Below are positions 43,180 through 54,462 of a stretch of 54,462 nt of DNA, in pieces. Under the pieces are notes generated by a model. It was given only the letters and a program-made list of their open reading frames with translations. It searched no databases and was not told where the DNA came from. Position 1 is the stretch's first letter, and every line of letters starts with the position of its first letter. The position numbers were made by a program, and so were the translations under genes. The DNA comes from Slackia piriformis YIT 12062 (GTDB taxonomy: Bacteria > Actinomycetota > Coriobacteriia > Coriobacteriales > Eggerthellaceae), in NCBI RefSeq assembly GCF_000296445.1, contig NZ_JH815198.1, positions 1,750,369 through 1,804,830 on the forward strand, written 5' to 3'.

Positions 43180-45189
43180 CTAACGGGCGCCTCCTCCACC
43201 GCCTCCGAAGCCTCCGCCGGAAAAGCCTCCGCCGCCGGAGAATCCGCCGCCTATGCCGCTGCCGCTCGAAAACGACCCCGAAGCCGCACTTATGGCTTCT
43301 TTGGCAGTAGTCAGCGTGTTCGACTGCATCGTAGCGAACATGTCGGCGGGGCTTCCCATGGAAGAGGCTGCGGAGCCGCCGTAATAGTGGGGCATCATCC
43401 AGTAGTACACGGGAACGAACTGCTCATCTTCCATAATCTGAGGCATACGCATGCGCAATGCGTTAAGCGCCTCTTTCGCCACACCGAAGAGATAGGCATA
43501 CACCATCATTTCGCCCCACACCTTCACGTCGGTAGGAAGACGCTCGTCAAGTGCGCTGAAGTCCTTCAGCCACCTCTTCAACGCCTCCGATTTGGCGTGA
43601 ATCTCAACTGCGCGTTTGCTGCGCCGAGACATCACGGTGCTTATGACGACCAAGACAACGACGGTGGGAGCGGCCGCAATCAGCGGAATGAAATTGCCCG
43701 AGAACCATGCCCACGCAAATCCTCCCAATACGGCCAGGCCCGCAACACCCAGCATGATGCCGCGATAGCGCTCGCCCTTCGCCTCGAAAAAGTCGTAAGA
43801 GTTCACTTCGGCACTCAGCGCGCCCTGCCATTCGTTCATTTCGTTCACGAACGCTTCGGGATGGTCAGACCCATATTGGGCGATCGTGCCGAACCACAGG
43901 GCATCTGCCCCTGGGGCTATGCGCTTGAAGAGCAAGTCCATAGCTCGCTTGTCCACGCGGTTTCCGGCGACTTTTTCCTCCCACCCGGCAAGACGAGTGA
44001 TGTAGTAATCGTTCACCGTGCGCGTGCCGCCGAACGACTTCGGCTGTTCGTAGCTTCCTGCATCGATTCGAATGGCGCCGATGCAGGAAAGGTGCATGAG
44101 CGTGGCCGTGAAATCCTGGTCACTTTGGCCGTTCCAGCGCCAAAGGCGCCCGATGACCGCCGGGTGAATTCCCCGCTCGGGCACATCGCGCCAATACGTA
44201 TCGGTGAATTCGGGCTTGTACTCGCGCCCATGGCGGAAGAATATGACAAGGGCCCAGACAATAACCGCAGCGGAAACGATGAGGCATACCACGATGAACA
44301 GGAGGGATTTGATGCGGTCGGCGTTCGCCTGGTTAGCGAGGCGCTCCTCTTCCGCCAAGACCGTATCAAGCCGAGTTCCCGTGTGAAAGACAGGGGAATG
44401 CGCAGAGGCCGCCGAAATCCACTGACGGGGAAACGTCGCACGTACCTCCGCGTAACCGCCCGCATCGACGGACGGAACCGTCATGGAAATCGTCCCGCCA
44501 TTGCCCACCGTCAACGTTCCATCAAGCGGACCGTGGGCCCATGCGCGCACGTCGCTTCCCGCCGCCGCCGATGCTCCCGCAGGTACGGGCAAGCGCACGG
44601 TCGCTACAACATGGCTGCTTTTCACGCTCCACCCGTGCCCTATGTACTGCCAATACAGCTCGGCGACATCATCGTAGACCTGCACAAAATTCGTAATGCT
44701 GTAACGCAGCGTCACATCGACGCTCTCATCGCTTACGTCGTCGAACACATACACGGTGCGGTAGTCCTCATCAAGCGAGTACGAAGGCTCGCTCGGGCCT
44801 CCCTCTTCTCTCCAGGAACGCTCGAAAGCGACCTCGGGAAGGCTTATGCTTTCCGCCGAAGAAGCATCGGCCGATTCGCCCTCGCGAGACACAACCTCCA
44901 CCGAAGCCACCGAAAGCTCGCACTCCTCCGAAGGCATGGAATCGAAGTTCCACCACACGGCGGAAAACGTCCCGTCGAAATCGAACGTCCTGGTTTCGAC
45001 AACGGACAAGGAGCCGTCCGGCTGAACCGTCGCGTCGATTATGACGCTCGGACACGTATAGCTTTTCGCCTGGGCGTCTTGGGGAGCCGCGAAAAGAGCG
45101 ACGCACAGAGCGCACAGTACCGCCAAAGACGCGAACGCAGCTCGGGCGCCGCGAAAGCTATGTTGTGAATTTGTCGTAGTGGAGCCCAT
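43180..45189 (-). CDS. DUF2207 membrane protein
   Basis: A 669-residue membrane protein: signal sequence (AAFASLAVLCALCVALFAA, cleaved near AQA), an extracellular beta-rich DUF2207 domain (about 45-275), a transmembrane helix near 290-315, a second helical pair near 480-525, and a very Gly-rich C-terminus (GGGFSGGGGFSGG), the usual DUF2207 ending. The function is unknown; such proteins regularly accompany LemA, as here (45537). AAGGA lies before the ATG at 45187-45189. Confidence 0.9.
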   Translation of the reverse strand: MGSTTTNSQHSFRGARAAFASLAVLCALCVALFAAPQDAQAKSYTCPSVIIDATVQPDGSLSVVETRTFDFDGTFSAVWWNFDSMPSEECELSVASVEVVSREGESADASSAESISLPEVAFERSWREEGGPSEPSYSLDEDYRTVYVFDDVSDESVDVTLRYSITNFVQVYDDVAELYWQYIGHGWSVKSSHVVATVRLPVPAGASAAAGSDVRAWAHGPLDGTLTVGNGGTISMTVPSVDAGGYAEVRATFPRQWISAASAHSPVFHTGTRLDTVLAEEERLANQANADRIKSLLFIVVCLIVSAAVIVWALVIFFRHGREYKPEFTDTYWRDVPERGIHPAVIGRLWRWNGQSDQDFTATLMHLSCIGAIRIDAGSYEQPKSFGGTRTVNDYYITRLAGWEEKVAGNRVDKRAMDLLFKRIAPGADALWFGTIAQYGSDHPEAFVNEMNEWQGALSAEVNSYDFFEAKGERYRGIMLGVAGLAVLGGFAWAWFSGNFIPLIAAAPTVVVLVVISTVMSRRSKRAVEIHAKSEALKRWLKDFSALDERLPTDVKVWGEMMVYAYLFGVAKEALNALRMRMPQIMEDEQFVPVYYWMMPHYYGGSAASSMGSPADMFATMQSNTLTTAKEAISAASGSFSSGSGIGGGFSGGGGFSGGGFGGGGGGAR

Positions 45190-45246
45190 CAAGTATCCTT
45201 GCTTTTCGTTTGCTATACCGTTATTATGCTTCCTACACGTTTTTTC

Positions 45247-45337
45247 GGAGAGCTGACCGAGAGGCCGAAGGTGCTCGCCTGCTAAGTGAGTATACCCCAA
45301 AAGGGTATCTGGGGTTCGAATCCCCAGCTCTCCGCCA
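45247..45337 (+). tRNA. tRNA-Ser (anticodon GCU)
   Basis: GGAGAGC pairs with GCTCTCC as the acceptor stem, with G discriminator and encoded CCA (45335-45337). A long variable arm (TACCCCAAAAGGGTA) marks a class II tRNA. The anticodon GCT is at 45281-45283 and the T arm is CTGGGGTTCGAATCCCCAG. It lies on the plus strand between the two minus-strand genes DUF2207 and lemA. Confidence 0.97.
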
Positions 45338-45349
45338 GACGTAGCTACA

Positions 45350-45389
45350 CGAACCCCATCTGCATCACAGGTGGGGTTCGTTTTGTTTC
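45350..45389 (+). terminator. Terminator after tRNA-Ser
   Basis: CGAACCCCA (45350-45358) pairs with TGGGGTTCG (45372-45380), followed by TTTTGTTT. A further imperfect hairpin around a T7 loop is at about 45440-45485. Confidence 0.85.
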
Positions 45390-45536
45390 TCCACTAAATC
45401 CTGGAATCGCGTCCCCAATTCGCCGGCCTCGGATTCTAAACGAATCGCCCGACCTCGAGTTTTTTTCGAGACCGAGCGATTTCAGAATAGGTCTACTTCA
45501 CTCCGGCATCGCGCTTCTCGCACGGCGCCCGAAACC

Positions 45537-46085
45537 TCAGAACTGAACCTTGGGGGCAACCTCGGCACCCGCGACGGCATCGAAGCTCTCGCGCGCCTTG
45601 AAGCCGAACATGCTGGCGAAGACTACCGCAGGAAACGTCTGGATGGCGGTGTTGTACTTCATCACCGTATCGTTATAGCTCTGGCGCATGTAGCTGATTT
45701 TATCTTCAGTGGCGGAAAGCTCGGACTGCAGCTGCTGGAAGTTGGCATTCGCCTTCAAATCCGGATACGCCTCGGACACGGCAAAGAGGCTTTTGAGCGT
45801 GCCCGTCAGGATATTATCTGCAGCCATCTTCTCGCCGGGAGTCGATGCCGTGCTCACCGCCGAGCGCGCGGCGGTCACCTTCTCAAGCGTGCCCGACTCA
45901 TGCGCCGCGTATCCCTTGACGGTCTCCACCAGGTTCGGAATAAGGTCGAGCCTGCGCTGCATTTGCACATCGATCTGAGACCAGGCGTTATCGACCATGT
46001 TGCGCAGCTTGACCAGGTTGTTATAAAGAACGATCAGCGCAACCGCAAGAACAACAACGATGACGACGATAATAAGAACGGTCAT
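45537..46085 (-). CDS. LemA family protein
   Basis: A 182-residue protein with one N-terminal transmembrane helix (residues 2-24, MTVLIIVVIVVVLAVALIVL) and a helical LemA domain (NNLVKLRNMVDNAWSQIDVQ, RRLDLIPNLVETVKGYA). LemA proteins are membrane-anchored coiled structures of uncertain role, often paired with TPM or DUF2207 proteins, as here. GAAAGGGAAG precedes the ATG at 46083-46085. Confidence 0.94.
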   Translation of the reverse strand: MTVLIIVVIVVVLAVALIVLYNNLVKLRNMVDNAWSQIDVQMQRRLDLIPNLVETVKGYAAHESGTLEKVTAARSAVSTASTPGEKMAADNILTGTLKSLFAVSEAYPDLKANANFQQLQSELSATEDKISYMRQSYNDTVMKYNTAIQTFPAVVFASMFGFKARESFDAVAGAEVAPKVQF

Positions 46086-46118
46086 ATCTTCCCTTTCTAT
46101 AGCCGATTCGAGCAAAGC

Positions 46119-47102
46119 CTACCAAATTCTTTGCGAGGCTCCCAAATTCGTAGCGCAAACCGATGAGTTTTTCTCCATGATGCGCGCACCGGCGGATACA
46201 AACGTACAACTGCGAGCCCACCAGCCCTCAAGCTTCGCAGCGGAAACAATGCCATAGGCAGCAGCCATCGACTCGCACAGGCAGAACGTGGCAGAACCGC
46301 TTCCTGACAAAAGCACGCACGGCTCCCCAGTCCTTTCATCCTTGATAACCCCTTGCTGAGCGCCAAGCCATTCGCGCACGCGGACAAGCTCGGGAAGGAC
46401 GCGCTCCGACGCAGAGGCAAGGTTATTAAACAGCTGCAAGTCTTCAGCGGACTGCGCGTTTCGCTCGTTTTCAAGCGCAGACGAAGAAACAGGCGCAGGG
46501 TCTTCGTCAAACGCACGGTAAGCCGCCGCTGTGGAAACCCCCGCATTCGGGCGAATCAGCACCAGGGCGCCTTTCATGGGAACAAGTTCACGCTCAAACA
46601 CGTCTCCCCTGTCGCCCAAGACGGCGCATCCGCCACGCAAGAAGAACGGCACATCCGCTCCGATGCCCGCCGCAATGTCGAAGACCTCCCGGGATTCGGG
46701 GTCGACACCCCATAGGCGGCATGCCGCCAACAGCGCAGCCGCAGCGTTGGACGACCCGCCTCCCAGGCCCGCCGCATGTGGAATATGTTTGTCGATGACA
46801 ACATCCACCGTTTCCCCACGTCCACGGTCGAACGCATCCGCGGCCTTCATGAGCGCCTTGTAAACAATATTATCCTCGGAGGAAATCTCAAGCGGTTCGA
46901 CGCCTTCGTGCGCGACGCATCTGACCTGCACCGAAAAATCGTCCGATCCAGAAACGCATTCCCGACGCACCGTAAGCGTATCGTGCAAAGAAAGCGCATG
47001 CATGACGGAGCGAGCGCCATGATATCCGTCGGAGCGCCTTTCGCCTATCGCAAGATGCAAATTAACCTTAGCCGGCGAAAACACCGTTACCACATCGCTC
47101 AT
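46119..47102 (-). CDS. ispE: 4-diphosphocytidyl-2-C-methyl-D-erythritol kinase
   Basis: Phosphorylates CDP-methylerythritol in the MEP isoprenoid pathway. The 327-residue GHMP kinase has FSPAKVNLHLAIGERRSDGYH, the ATP loop IPHAAGLGGGSSNAAAAL, and LSGSGSATFC near the C-terminus. The ATG at 47100-47102 follows GGGAGG and overlaps the tadA stop (ATGA), so the genes are coupled. Confidence 0.95.
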   Translation of the reverse strand: MSDVVTVFSPAKVNLHLAIGERRSDGYHGARSVMHALSLHDTLTVRRECVSGSDDFSVQVRCVAHEGVEPLEISSEDNIVYKALMKAADAFDRGRGETVDVVIDKHIPHAAGLGGGSSNAAAALLAACRLWGVDPESREVFDIAAGIGADVPFFLRGGCAVLGDRGDVFERELVPMKGALVLIRPNAGVSTAAAYRAFDEDPAPVSSSALENERNAQSAEDLQLFNNLASASERVLPELVRVREWLGAQQGVIKDERTGEPCVLLSGSGSATFCLCESMAAAYGIVSAAKLEGWWARSCTFVSAGARIMEKNSSVCATNLGASQRIW

Positions 47103-47668
47103 AGCTTCCTCCCGCTCATGTTTTTCTCCGTCCGACGGCGCGCAAAGAAATCCTTGAGAATCTGCGCGCATTCGTCGCCTAAAACCCCCGAGGTCACCTC
47201 GAAGGTATGATTGAGCCTATTGTCTTCGTTGACAGCGTACAGCGTGCCGAGAGCCCCCGCTTTCGGATCGGAAGCGCCGTACACACAGCGGCCAATGCGC
47301 GCTTGGTGCATAAGGCCCGCGCACATGATGCACGGCTCCAGGGTCACATACACCGTGCAATCCGACAACCGCCAGCGTTCAAGCTCACGCGAAGCTTGCA
47401 CCATGGCCGAAAATTCCGCATGCGCCGAAGGATCGTGGTCGGCTTCGCGATGATTGCATGCCTCGGCGATAATTTCACCTTGGCACACCACAACGGCCCC
47501 TATAGGCACCTCTCCCGCCTCCGCCGCACGGCGCGCCTGCGCAAGGGCCGCCTCCATGTACAGCTTGTCGAGCGCGTCAGCATCCGAGACGCACTCAGAG
47601 CCGCCAAGAGAAACATCATCTGGACCTCTATCGCGCGCACTGGCTTCCTTTATGCATTTTTCTTGCAC
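47099..47668 (-). CDS. tadA: tRNA adenosine-34 deaminase
   Basis: Converts A34 to inosine in tRNA-Arg(ACG). The 189-residue protein has the zinc and catalytic motifs DPSAHAEFSAM and TLEPCIMCAGLMHQARI. The first 37 residues are not part of the domain (which begins at MEAALAQARRAAEAG); the GTG start at 47668 has AGGATGC upstream, but a start at 47557 cannot be excluded. Confidence 0.93.
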   Translation of the reverse strand: MQEKCIKEASARDRGPDDVSLGGSECVSDADALDKLYMEAALAQARRAAEAGEVPIGAVVVCQGEIIAEACNHREADHDPSAHAEFSAMVQASRELERWRLSDCTVYVTLEPCIMCAGLMHQARIGRCVYGASDPKAGALGTLYAVNEDNRLNHTFEVTSGVLGDECAQILKDFFARRRTEKNMSGRKL

Positions 47669-47709
47669 GCATCCTGCCTTTCATACATCTTTTCGTTCTT
47701 ATGATTATA

Positions 47710-47733
47710 CGAAATGAAGCCCTTCGCATTTCG
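47710..47733. other. Small hairpin upstream of tadA
   Basis: CGAAATG (47710-47716) pairs with CATTTCG (47727-47733). It lies in the 492-nt gap between tadA and the MFS gene, which also contains a 51-bp tandem repeat. No RNA gene is recognised here. Confidence 0.4.
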
Positions 47734-47818
47734 AGCGTTGACGAAACGACAAAGACGCGCCATGCACTCTGTTTTAGACGCGAGACCCACACATCCAGCC
47801 GCACAGTCCAGGCGTGCA

Positions 47819-47920
47819 GCGCTCTCAAGCGAAAGCTCGCCCCGAGTGTGAATCCACCTCGCGCGCGTGGCGCTCTCGAACGCAAAGACCGCCCCGAGCA
47901 CGAACGAGCCTCGCGCTCGA
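47819..47920. repeat. Two 51-bp imperfect tandem copies
   Basis: The units at 47819-47869 and 47870-47920 both begin GCGCTCTC, share CGCCCCGAG at the same offset and end near CCTCGCG. A more decayed copy may precede them. Period 51 keeps frame, but no credible start or ribosome binding site leads into it. Confidence 0.65.
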
Positions 47921-48160
47921 TGCGAGATTCCAAACATGTAGTTATTTAGCACCTTAATAATTTGGCAATGTCAGAAACGTATACTGAACCACGTAATCAA
48001 AACAGGGGGCGCCCGCTCTCATGGCGCCATCCGAACCGACCGCCATTCGGCACGCAAAACGCCAGAACCAACCATGCGAAAAAGCCACGCACCGGCCCTA
48101 GCGAACAGCCGCCCCCTTCGGCAACGAGACCAGGCACGCACAGAGGAAACGAGGTACCAT

Positions 48161-50062
48161 TTGAAATTGACGAGTAAACAGAAAGCGACGCTGGTCGTCC
48201 TTATCTTCGGAACATTCATCACCGTGCTCAACCAGACCCTTGTCACGCCGGCACTTCCGTCCATCATGGCGGAAATGTCCGTAAGCGCATCGACCGCGCA
48301 ATGGCTCACCACCGGCTTCACCCTGGTCAACGCCATCATGATTCCCGTCACCGCCTATCTCACCGACCGTTACTCCACGCGCAATCTATTCATCGTGGCC
48401 ATGCTTATCTTTTCCGCAGGCAGTGCTTGTGCCGGATGGGGTCCCAACTTCATCATCCTTCTCGCAGGACGCCTCTTGCAGGCAGCAGGCGCAGGCATTC
48501 TCATGCCCATGGTCATGACGGTCATCATGCTGACTTTCCCGCCTGAAAAACGTGGCTTCGCAAGCGGTCTTTTCGGTATCGTCATCGCCTTCGCTCCGGC
48601 ATTCGGACCGAGCGCCGCTGGCTTCATCATCGATGCGTACAACTGGCACGTCTTGTTCTGGATTATCGTCGCGCTTTCTCTCTTGGTGATTCTCGCGAGT
48701 ATTTTCACTCTCGAGCGAACGAGCATGACAAGCAAGGACGCAACGCTCGATACAATCTCGCTTTTCCAATCGACCGCAGGATTCGGGTCTCTTCTCTACG
48801 GCCTGTCGAGCATCGGCTCGTTCGGGCTCAATCCGATCGATATCGCCATCACGCTCGTAGGCGTTGTTGTCCTTGTCTTTTTCTTTAGGCGACAACTGCG
48901 CATGGATTCTCCTATGCTTCAGGTGCGCGTTCTCGAGAACAGAAAATTCCTCATCGGTACGGTCATTGGCATGCTTGTTCAGGGATCGCTTCTTGCTGCA
49001 GGCATCCTCATGCCCATCTATCTGCAAACGTATCTGGGATATTCCGCAACCGTTTCGGGCTTGCTGCTTATGCCTGGCGCCATTCTCATGGGAATCATGG
49101 GACCCATTGCCGGCCGCCTCTTCGATACGCACGGCCCCCGCGCACTGAGCCTCGTCGGCATGACGCTGCTTACCGCCACCACGTTCATGTTCGCGTTCCT
49201 CGGCGACTCGACAGGCCTCATCTTCCTTGCCGTCGTATATACGGCCCGCATGTTCTCCATGTCGCTTGTTAACATGCCCATCACCACATGGGCCATGAAC
49301 GCACTCGATAACGACGTAATCAATCACGGAACCTCGGTCAACAACACGCTTCGCCAGGTTGCTGGATCTCTTGGCACAGCCGTTCTTGTCTCAGTTTCAA
49401 CGGCCGCAACGGGGATGGCGTCAAGCAGCACAGATGCGCTGCATGCGGGCATCTTCGGCGTAAATGCTGCATTTTTCGCGAGCGGCATTCTGTGCCTTGC
49501 AGGGCTTATCATGACCATAGGATGGGTCAAAGACAAACCGGGAGATGCCGCAGCGTGCGACCCCCGCAACGAACGCCGCACGCTTCTTGAATCCCTCATG
49601 AAACGCGACGTCTTCACACTGCCCGAAACAGCGTCCGTCTTCGATGCCGTGCAGCTACTCGTTGAAAAGCGCATAAGCGCGGCCCCTATTGTCAATGCAA
49701 AAGGAAAGGCCGTGGGCTTCGTTTCTGACGGAGACATAGCGCGATGCCTCTCGAAACGACGCACAACGTATACCGACCCCGTGGCGCTTATCGAGCTGAC
49801 AAACCTGAGTAGCGACGATTTCGACGTGAAGACTGATAAGATCATGAGCCAAAGCGTGTTGGAGATAGCCCATAGGGGCGTGATTTCCGTCGACATACAC
49901 ACCGATATGCGCGAAGTATGCCGCGTTCTTGGCGAAAACCATCTCAAAAAAGTCCCTATCACCGAGAACGGAGCGCTTGTGGGTGTTATAAACCTGTCCG
50001 ATATCGCGCATTACTCAATGTCGAAATACCTCGAGCGGCATGGCGCCGACGCACAAAAGTAA
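48161..50062 (+). CDS. MFS drug-exporter-type permease fused to a CBS-domain pair
   Basis: Residues 1-465 are a 14-helix DHA2/EmrB-QacA transporter, with VLNQTLVTPALPSIMAE in helix 1, LTDRYSTRNLF (motif A) and GRLLQAAGAGILMPMVMTV. Residues 480-630 form two CBS motifs (MKRDVFTLPETASVFDAVQL ... APIVNAKGKAVGFVSDGDIA, and a second ending KKVPITENGALVGVINLSDI). CBS pairs bind adenosine nucleotides, so transport may be gated by energy status. The TTG at 48161 was chosen because GAGG lies 6 nt upstream and conserved sequence begins there; the in-frame ATG at 48074 has no ribosome binding site. Two stem-loops follow the gene. Confidence 0.87.
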   Translation: MKLTSKQKATLVVLIFGTFITVLNQTLVTPALPSIMAEMSVSASTAQWLTTGFTLVNAIMIPVTAYLTDRYSTRNLFIVAMLIFSAGSACAGWGPNFIILLAGRLLQAAGAGILMPMVMTVIMLTFPPEKRGFASGLFGIVIAFAPAFGPSAAGFIIDAYNWHVLFWIIVALSLLVILASIFTLERTSMTSKDATLDTISLFQSTAGFGSLLYGLSSIGSFGLNPIDIAITLVGVVVLVFFFRRQLRMDSPMLQVRVLENRKFLIGTVIGMLVQGSLLAAGILMPIYLQTYLGYSATVSGLLLMPGAILMGIMGPIAGRLFDTHGPRALSLVGMTLLTATTFMFAFLGDSTGLIFLAVVYTARMFSMSLVNMPITTWAMNALDNDVINHGTSVNNTLRQVAGSLGTAVLVSVSTAATGMASSSTDALHAGIFGVNAAFFASGILCLAGLIMTIGWVKDKPGDAAACDPRNERRTLLESLMKRDVFTLPETASVFDAVQLLVEKRISAAPIVNAKGKAVGFVSDGDIARCLSKRRTTYTDPVALIELTNLSSDDFDVKTDKIMSQSVLEIAHRGVISVDIHTDMREVCRVLGENHLKKVPITENGALVGVINLSDIAHYSMSKYLERHGADAQK

Positions 50063-50071
50063 GCAAACCGA

Positions 50072-50107
50072 GCGGCTACGGCAGCCCGTAAGCATCGCCG
50101 TAGCCGC
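50072..50107 (+). terminator. Stem-loop after the MFS-CBS gene
   Basis: GCGGCTACGG (50072-50081) pairs perfectly with CCGTAGCCGC (50098-50107), 9 nt after the stop. No T tract follows. Confidence 0.5.
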
Positions 50108-50130
50108 ATCATCCCCCCTGATAGATAGAT

Positions 50131-50180
50131 AAGCAGGATGCGCATTTTCGTCTCTTGAGCGCATCCTGCTTCCATTTTCC
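50131..50180. terminator. 13-bp perfect stem-loop
   Basis: AAGCAGGATGCGC (50131-50143) pairs with GCGCATCCTGCTT (50159-50171), followed by CCATTTTCC. It probably ends the MFS-CBS transcript and may also back up termination of the rRNA operon from the other strand. Confidence 0.7.
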
Positions 50181-50454
50181 AAACGCATCTTGTCGGAAAC
50201 CACGCCCCGTTAACACCGGGCTCCACCAAAGCTCATGTCTCAGCATGCTTAACCCATTATCGCCAGAGGCTTCCTTGTCACCAGAGGCTTCCCGGCATCC
50301 ACAAGAAAAGAAACAGACCACTCTTTAAAGCATCGCGTCAAAGGTTTGAAACCCCCATGATCTTTGCCGAATACATATCGACCCAGTATACAGCTGTAGA
50401 AAGAGATGGAATAAATGCACGCCTGATCGGCATCACAAAAAAGGCTCAAGGCCC

Positions 50455-50487
50455 CGCGGAAAAAGGAAAGGGGGCCGCGAGGCCCCC
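50455..50487 (-). terminator. rRNA operon terminator
   Basis: On the minus strand GGGGGCC-TCGC-GGCCCCC (50487-50470) is followed by TTTCCTTTTT. It lies about 75 nt beyond the 5S gene. A second GC stem (GGGGCC/GGCCCC near 50503-50518) precedes it. Confidence 0.85.
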
Positions 50488-50560
50488 TGGAAGCGCGGAA
50501 GGGGCCCTGCGGCCCCTCCCCTGCGCGCGCCCTGCCCCCGATGGGGGCGGACGCGCCCTG

Positions 50561-50680
50561 CGCGAGCGCGGCGTCCCGTCCTCCCGCGGACTTGCTCCGC
50601 AGTACTTTGGGCGATGGCGGGCTTAGCTGCCGAGTTCGGGATGGGATCGGGCGATCCCCGCCTCCGTGGCCGCGCTCGCG
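50561..50680 (-). rRNA. rrf: 5S ribosomal RNA
   Basis: The minus strand contains the 5S core ATCCCATCCCGAACTCGGCA and AAGCCCGCCATCGCCCAAAG. The ends CGCGAGCGCGGC and GCCGCGCTCGCG pair as helix I, giving 120 nt. Ends are set by that helix and could be off by a few bases. Confidence 0.9.
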
Positions 50681-50793
50681 CAGGGCGCCCCCTGCGCGTC
50701 CGGGACCCCACGGGCGCCCTGGCGGCCGCATAGCGTCGTTCGGGAGACGTTCCTCCTCTCGAGACCGCCCGCCCCGGGCATCCGGGGTCGGGA

Positions 50794-54462
<3,669 letters not shown>

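Noticed and set aside
42973-45168. A 731-codon plus-strand frame opposite the DUF2207 gene
   Set aside because: Composition (many Arg, His, Pro) and lack of motifs mark it as antisense chance; the DUF2207 frame has signal peptide, helices and Gly-rich end.
47669-48160. Signal recognition particle RNA near tadA
   Set aside because: The conserved GGAAGCAGC/GGAA-loop helix of SRP RNA was not found in the gap.

Overview
The window looks like a chromosomal segment of an anaerobic, high-GC Gram-positive of the Coriobacteriia, most likely family Eggerthellaceae. Three traits point there. Polytopic membrane proteins with a C-terminal LuxR helix-turn-helix sit beside reductase genes. There are several Tat-exported flavin or molybdopterin reductases with their own anchors or cytochromes. 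The fhaA-fhaB-pstP-rodA-pbpA-pknB cell-wall cluster has actinobacterial gene order. No species can be named from this sequence alone. The 3' end of the 16S rRNA carries a normal anti-Shine-Dalgarno, and many starts have clear ribosome binding sites; GTG and TTG starts are frequent.

Layout. 1-2300: a minus-strand merR-larE-larB-larC operon for the nickel-pincer cofactor; larC runs off the window edge. 2340-2840: remains of a divergent LuxR regulator / flavin reductase pair, apparently fused by one deletion. 2981-3970: ferrochelatase. 4553-8441: a minus-strand operon of membrane Ser/Thr kinase, rhomboid protease and ferredoxin-type aldo/keto reductase. 8528-16645: the plus-strand growth/division signalling cluster (FhaA, FhaB, PP2C phosphatase, a single-polypeptide RodA-PbpA fusion, PknB with four PASTA domains), closed by a strong terminator. 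16939-17250: an unusual four-copy repeat element before an EamA transporter. 18667-20241: folE-HD-folB. 20584-24397: a LuxR regulator divergent from a Tat-exported Old-Yellow-Enzyme-type reductase. 24734-25948: a dGTPase-like HD protein.

25951-31479 is a DMSO-reductase-type operon (dmsA, dmsB, dmsC, then a terminator, a TorD/DmsD chaperone and a second DmsC-like anchor), divergent from its probable LuxR regulator at 31831. Next come a phenylacetate-CoA ligase, another LuxR regulator, and a Tat-exported flavoprotein reductase with a multiheme NapC/NrfH-like cytochrome. The indolepyruvate:ferredoxin oxidoreductase genes iorA-iorB follow, with a short downstream gene that appears to need a -1 frameshift. 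Housekeeping genes follow: purE, a DUF2207/LemA pair around tRNA-Ser(GCU), ispE and tadA. An MFS exporter fused to a CBS pair precedes a minus-strand rRNA operon (16S partial, 23S, 5S).

Taken together, the accessory genes describe anaerobic respiration at the outer face of the membrane. Quinol-linked anchors or a multiheme cytochrome would pass electrons to exported flavin or molybdenum reductases, each probably switched on by a neighbouring membrane LuxR regulator. Ferrochelatase supplies haem. IorAB with the acyl-CoA ligase suggests fermentation of aromatic amino acids feeding ferredoxin. These links are inferred from gene order and family knowledge.
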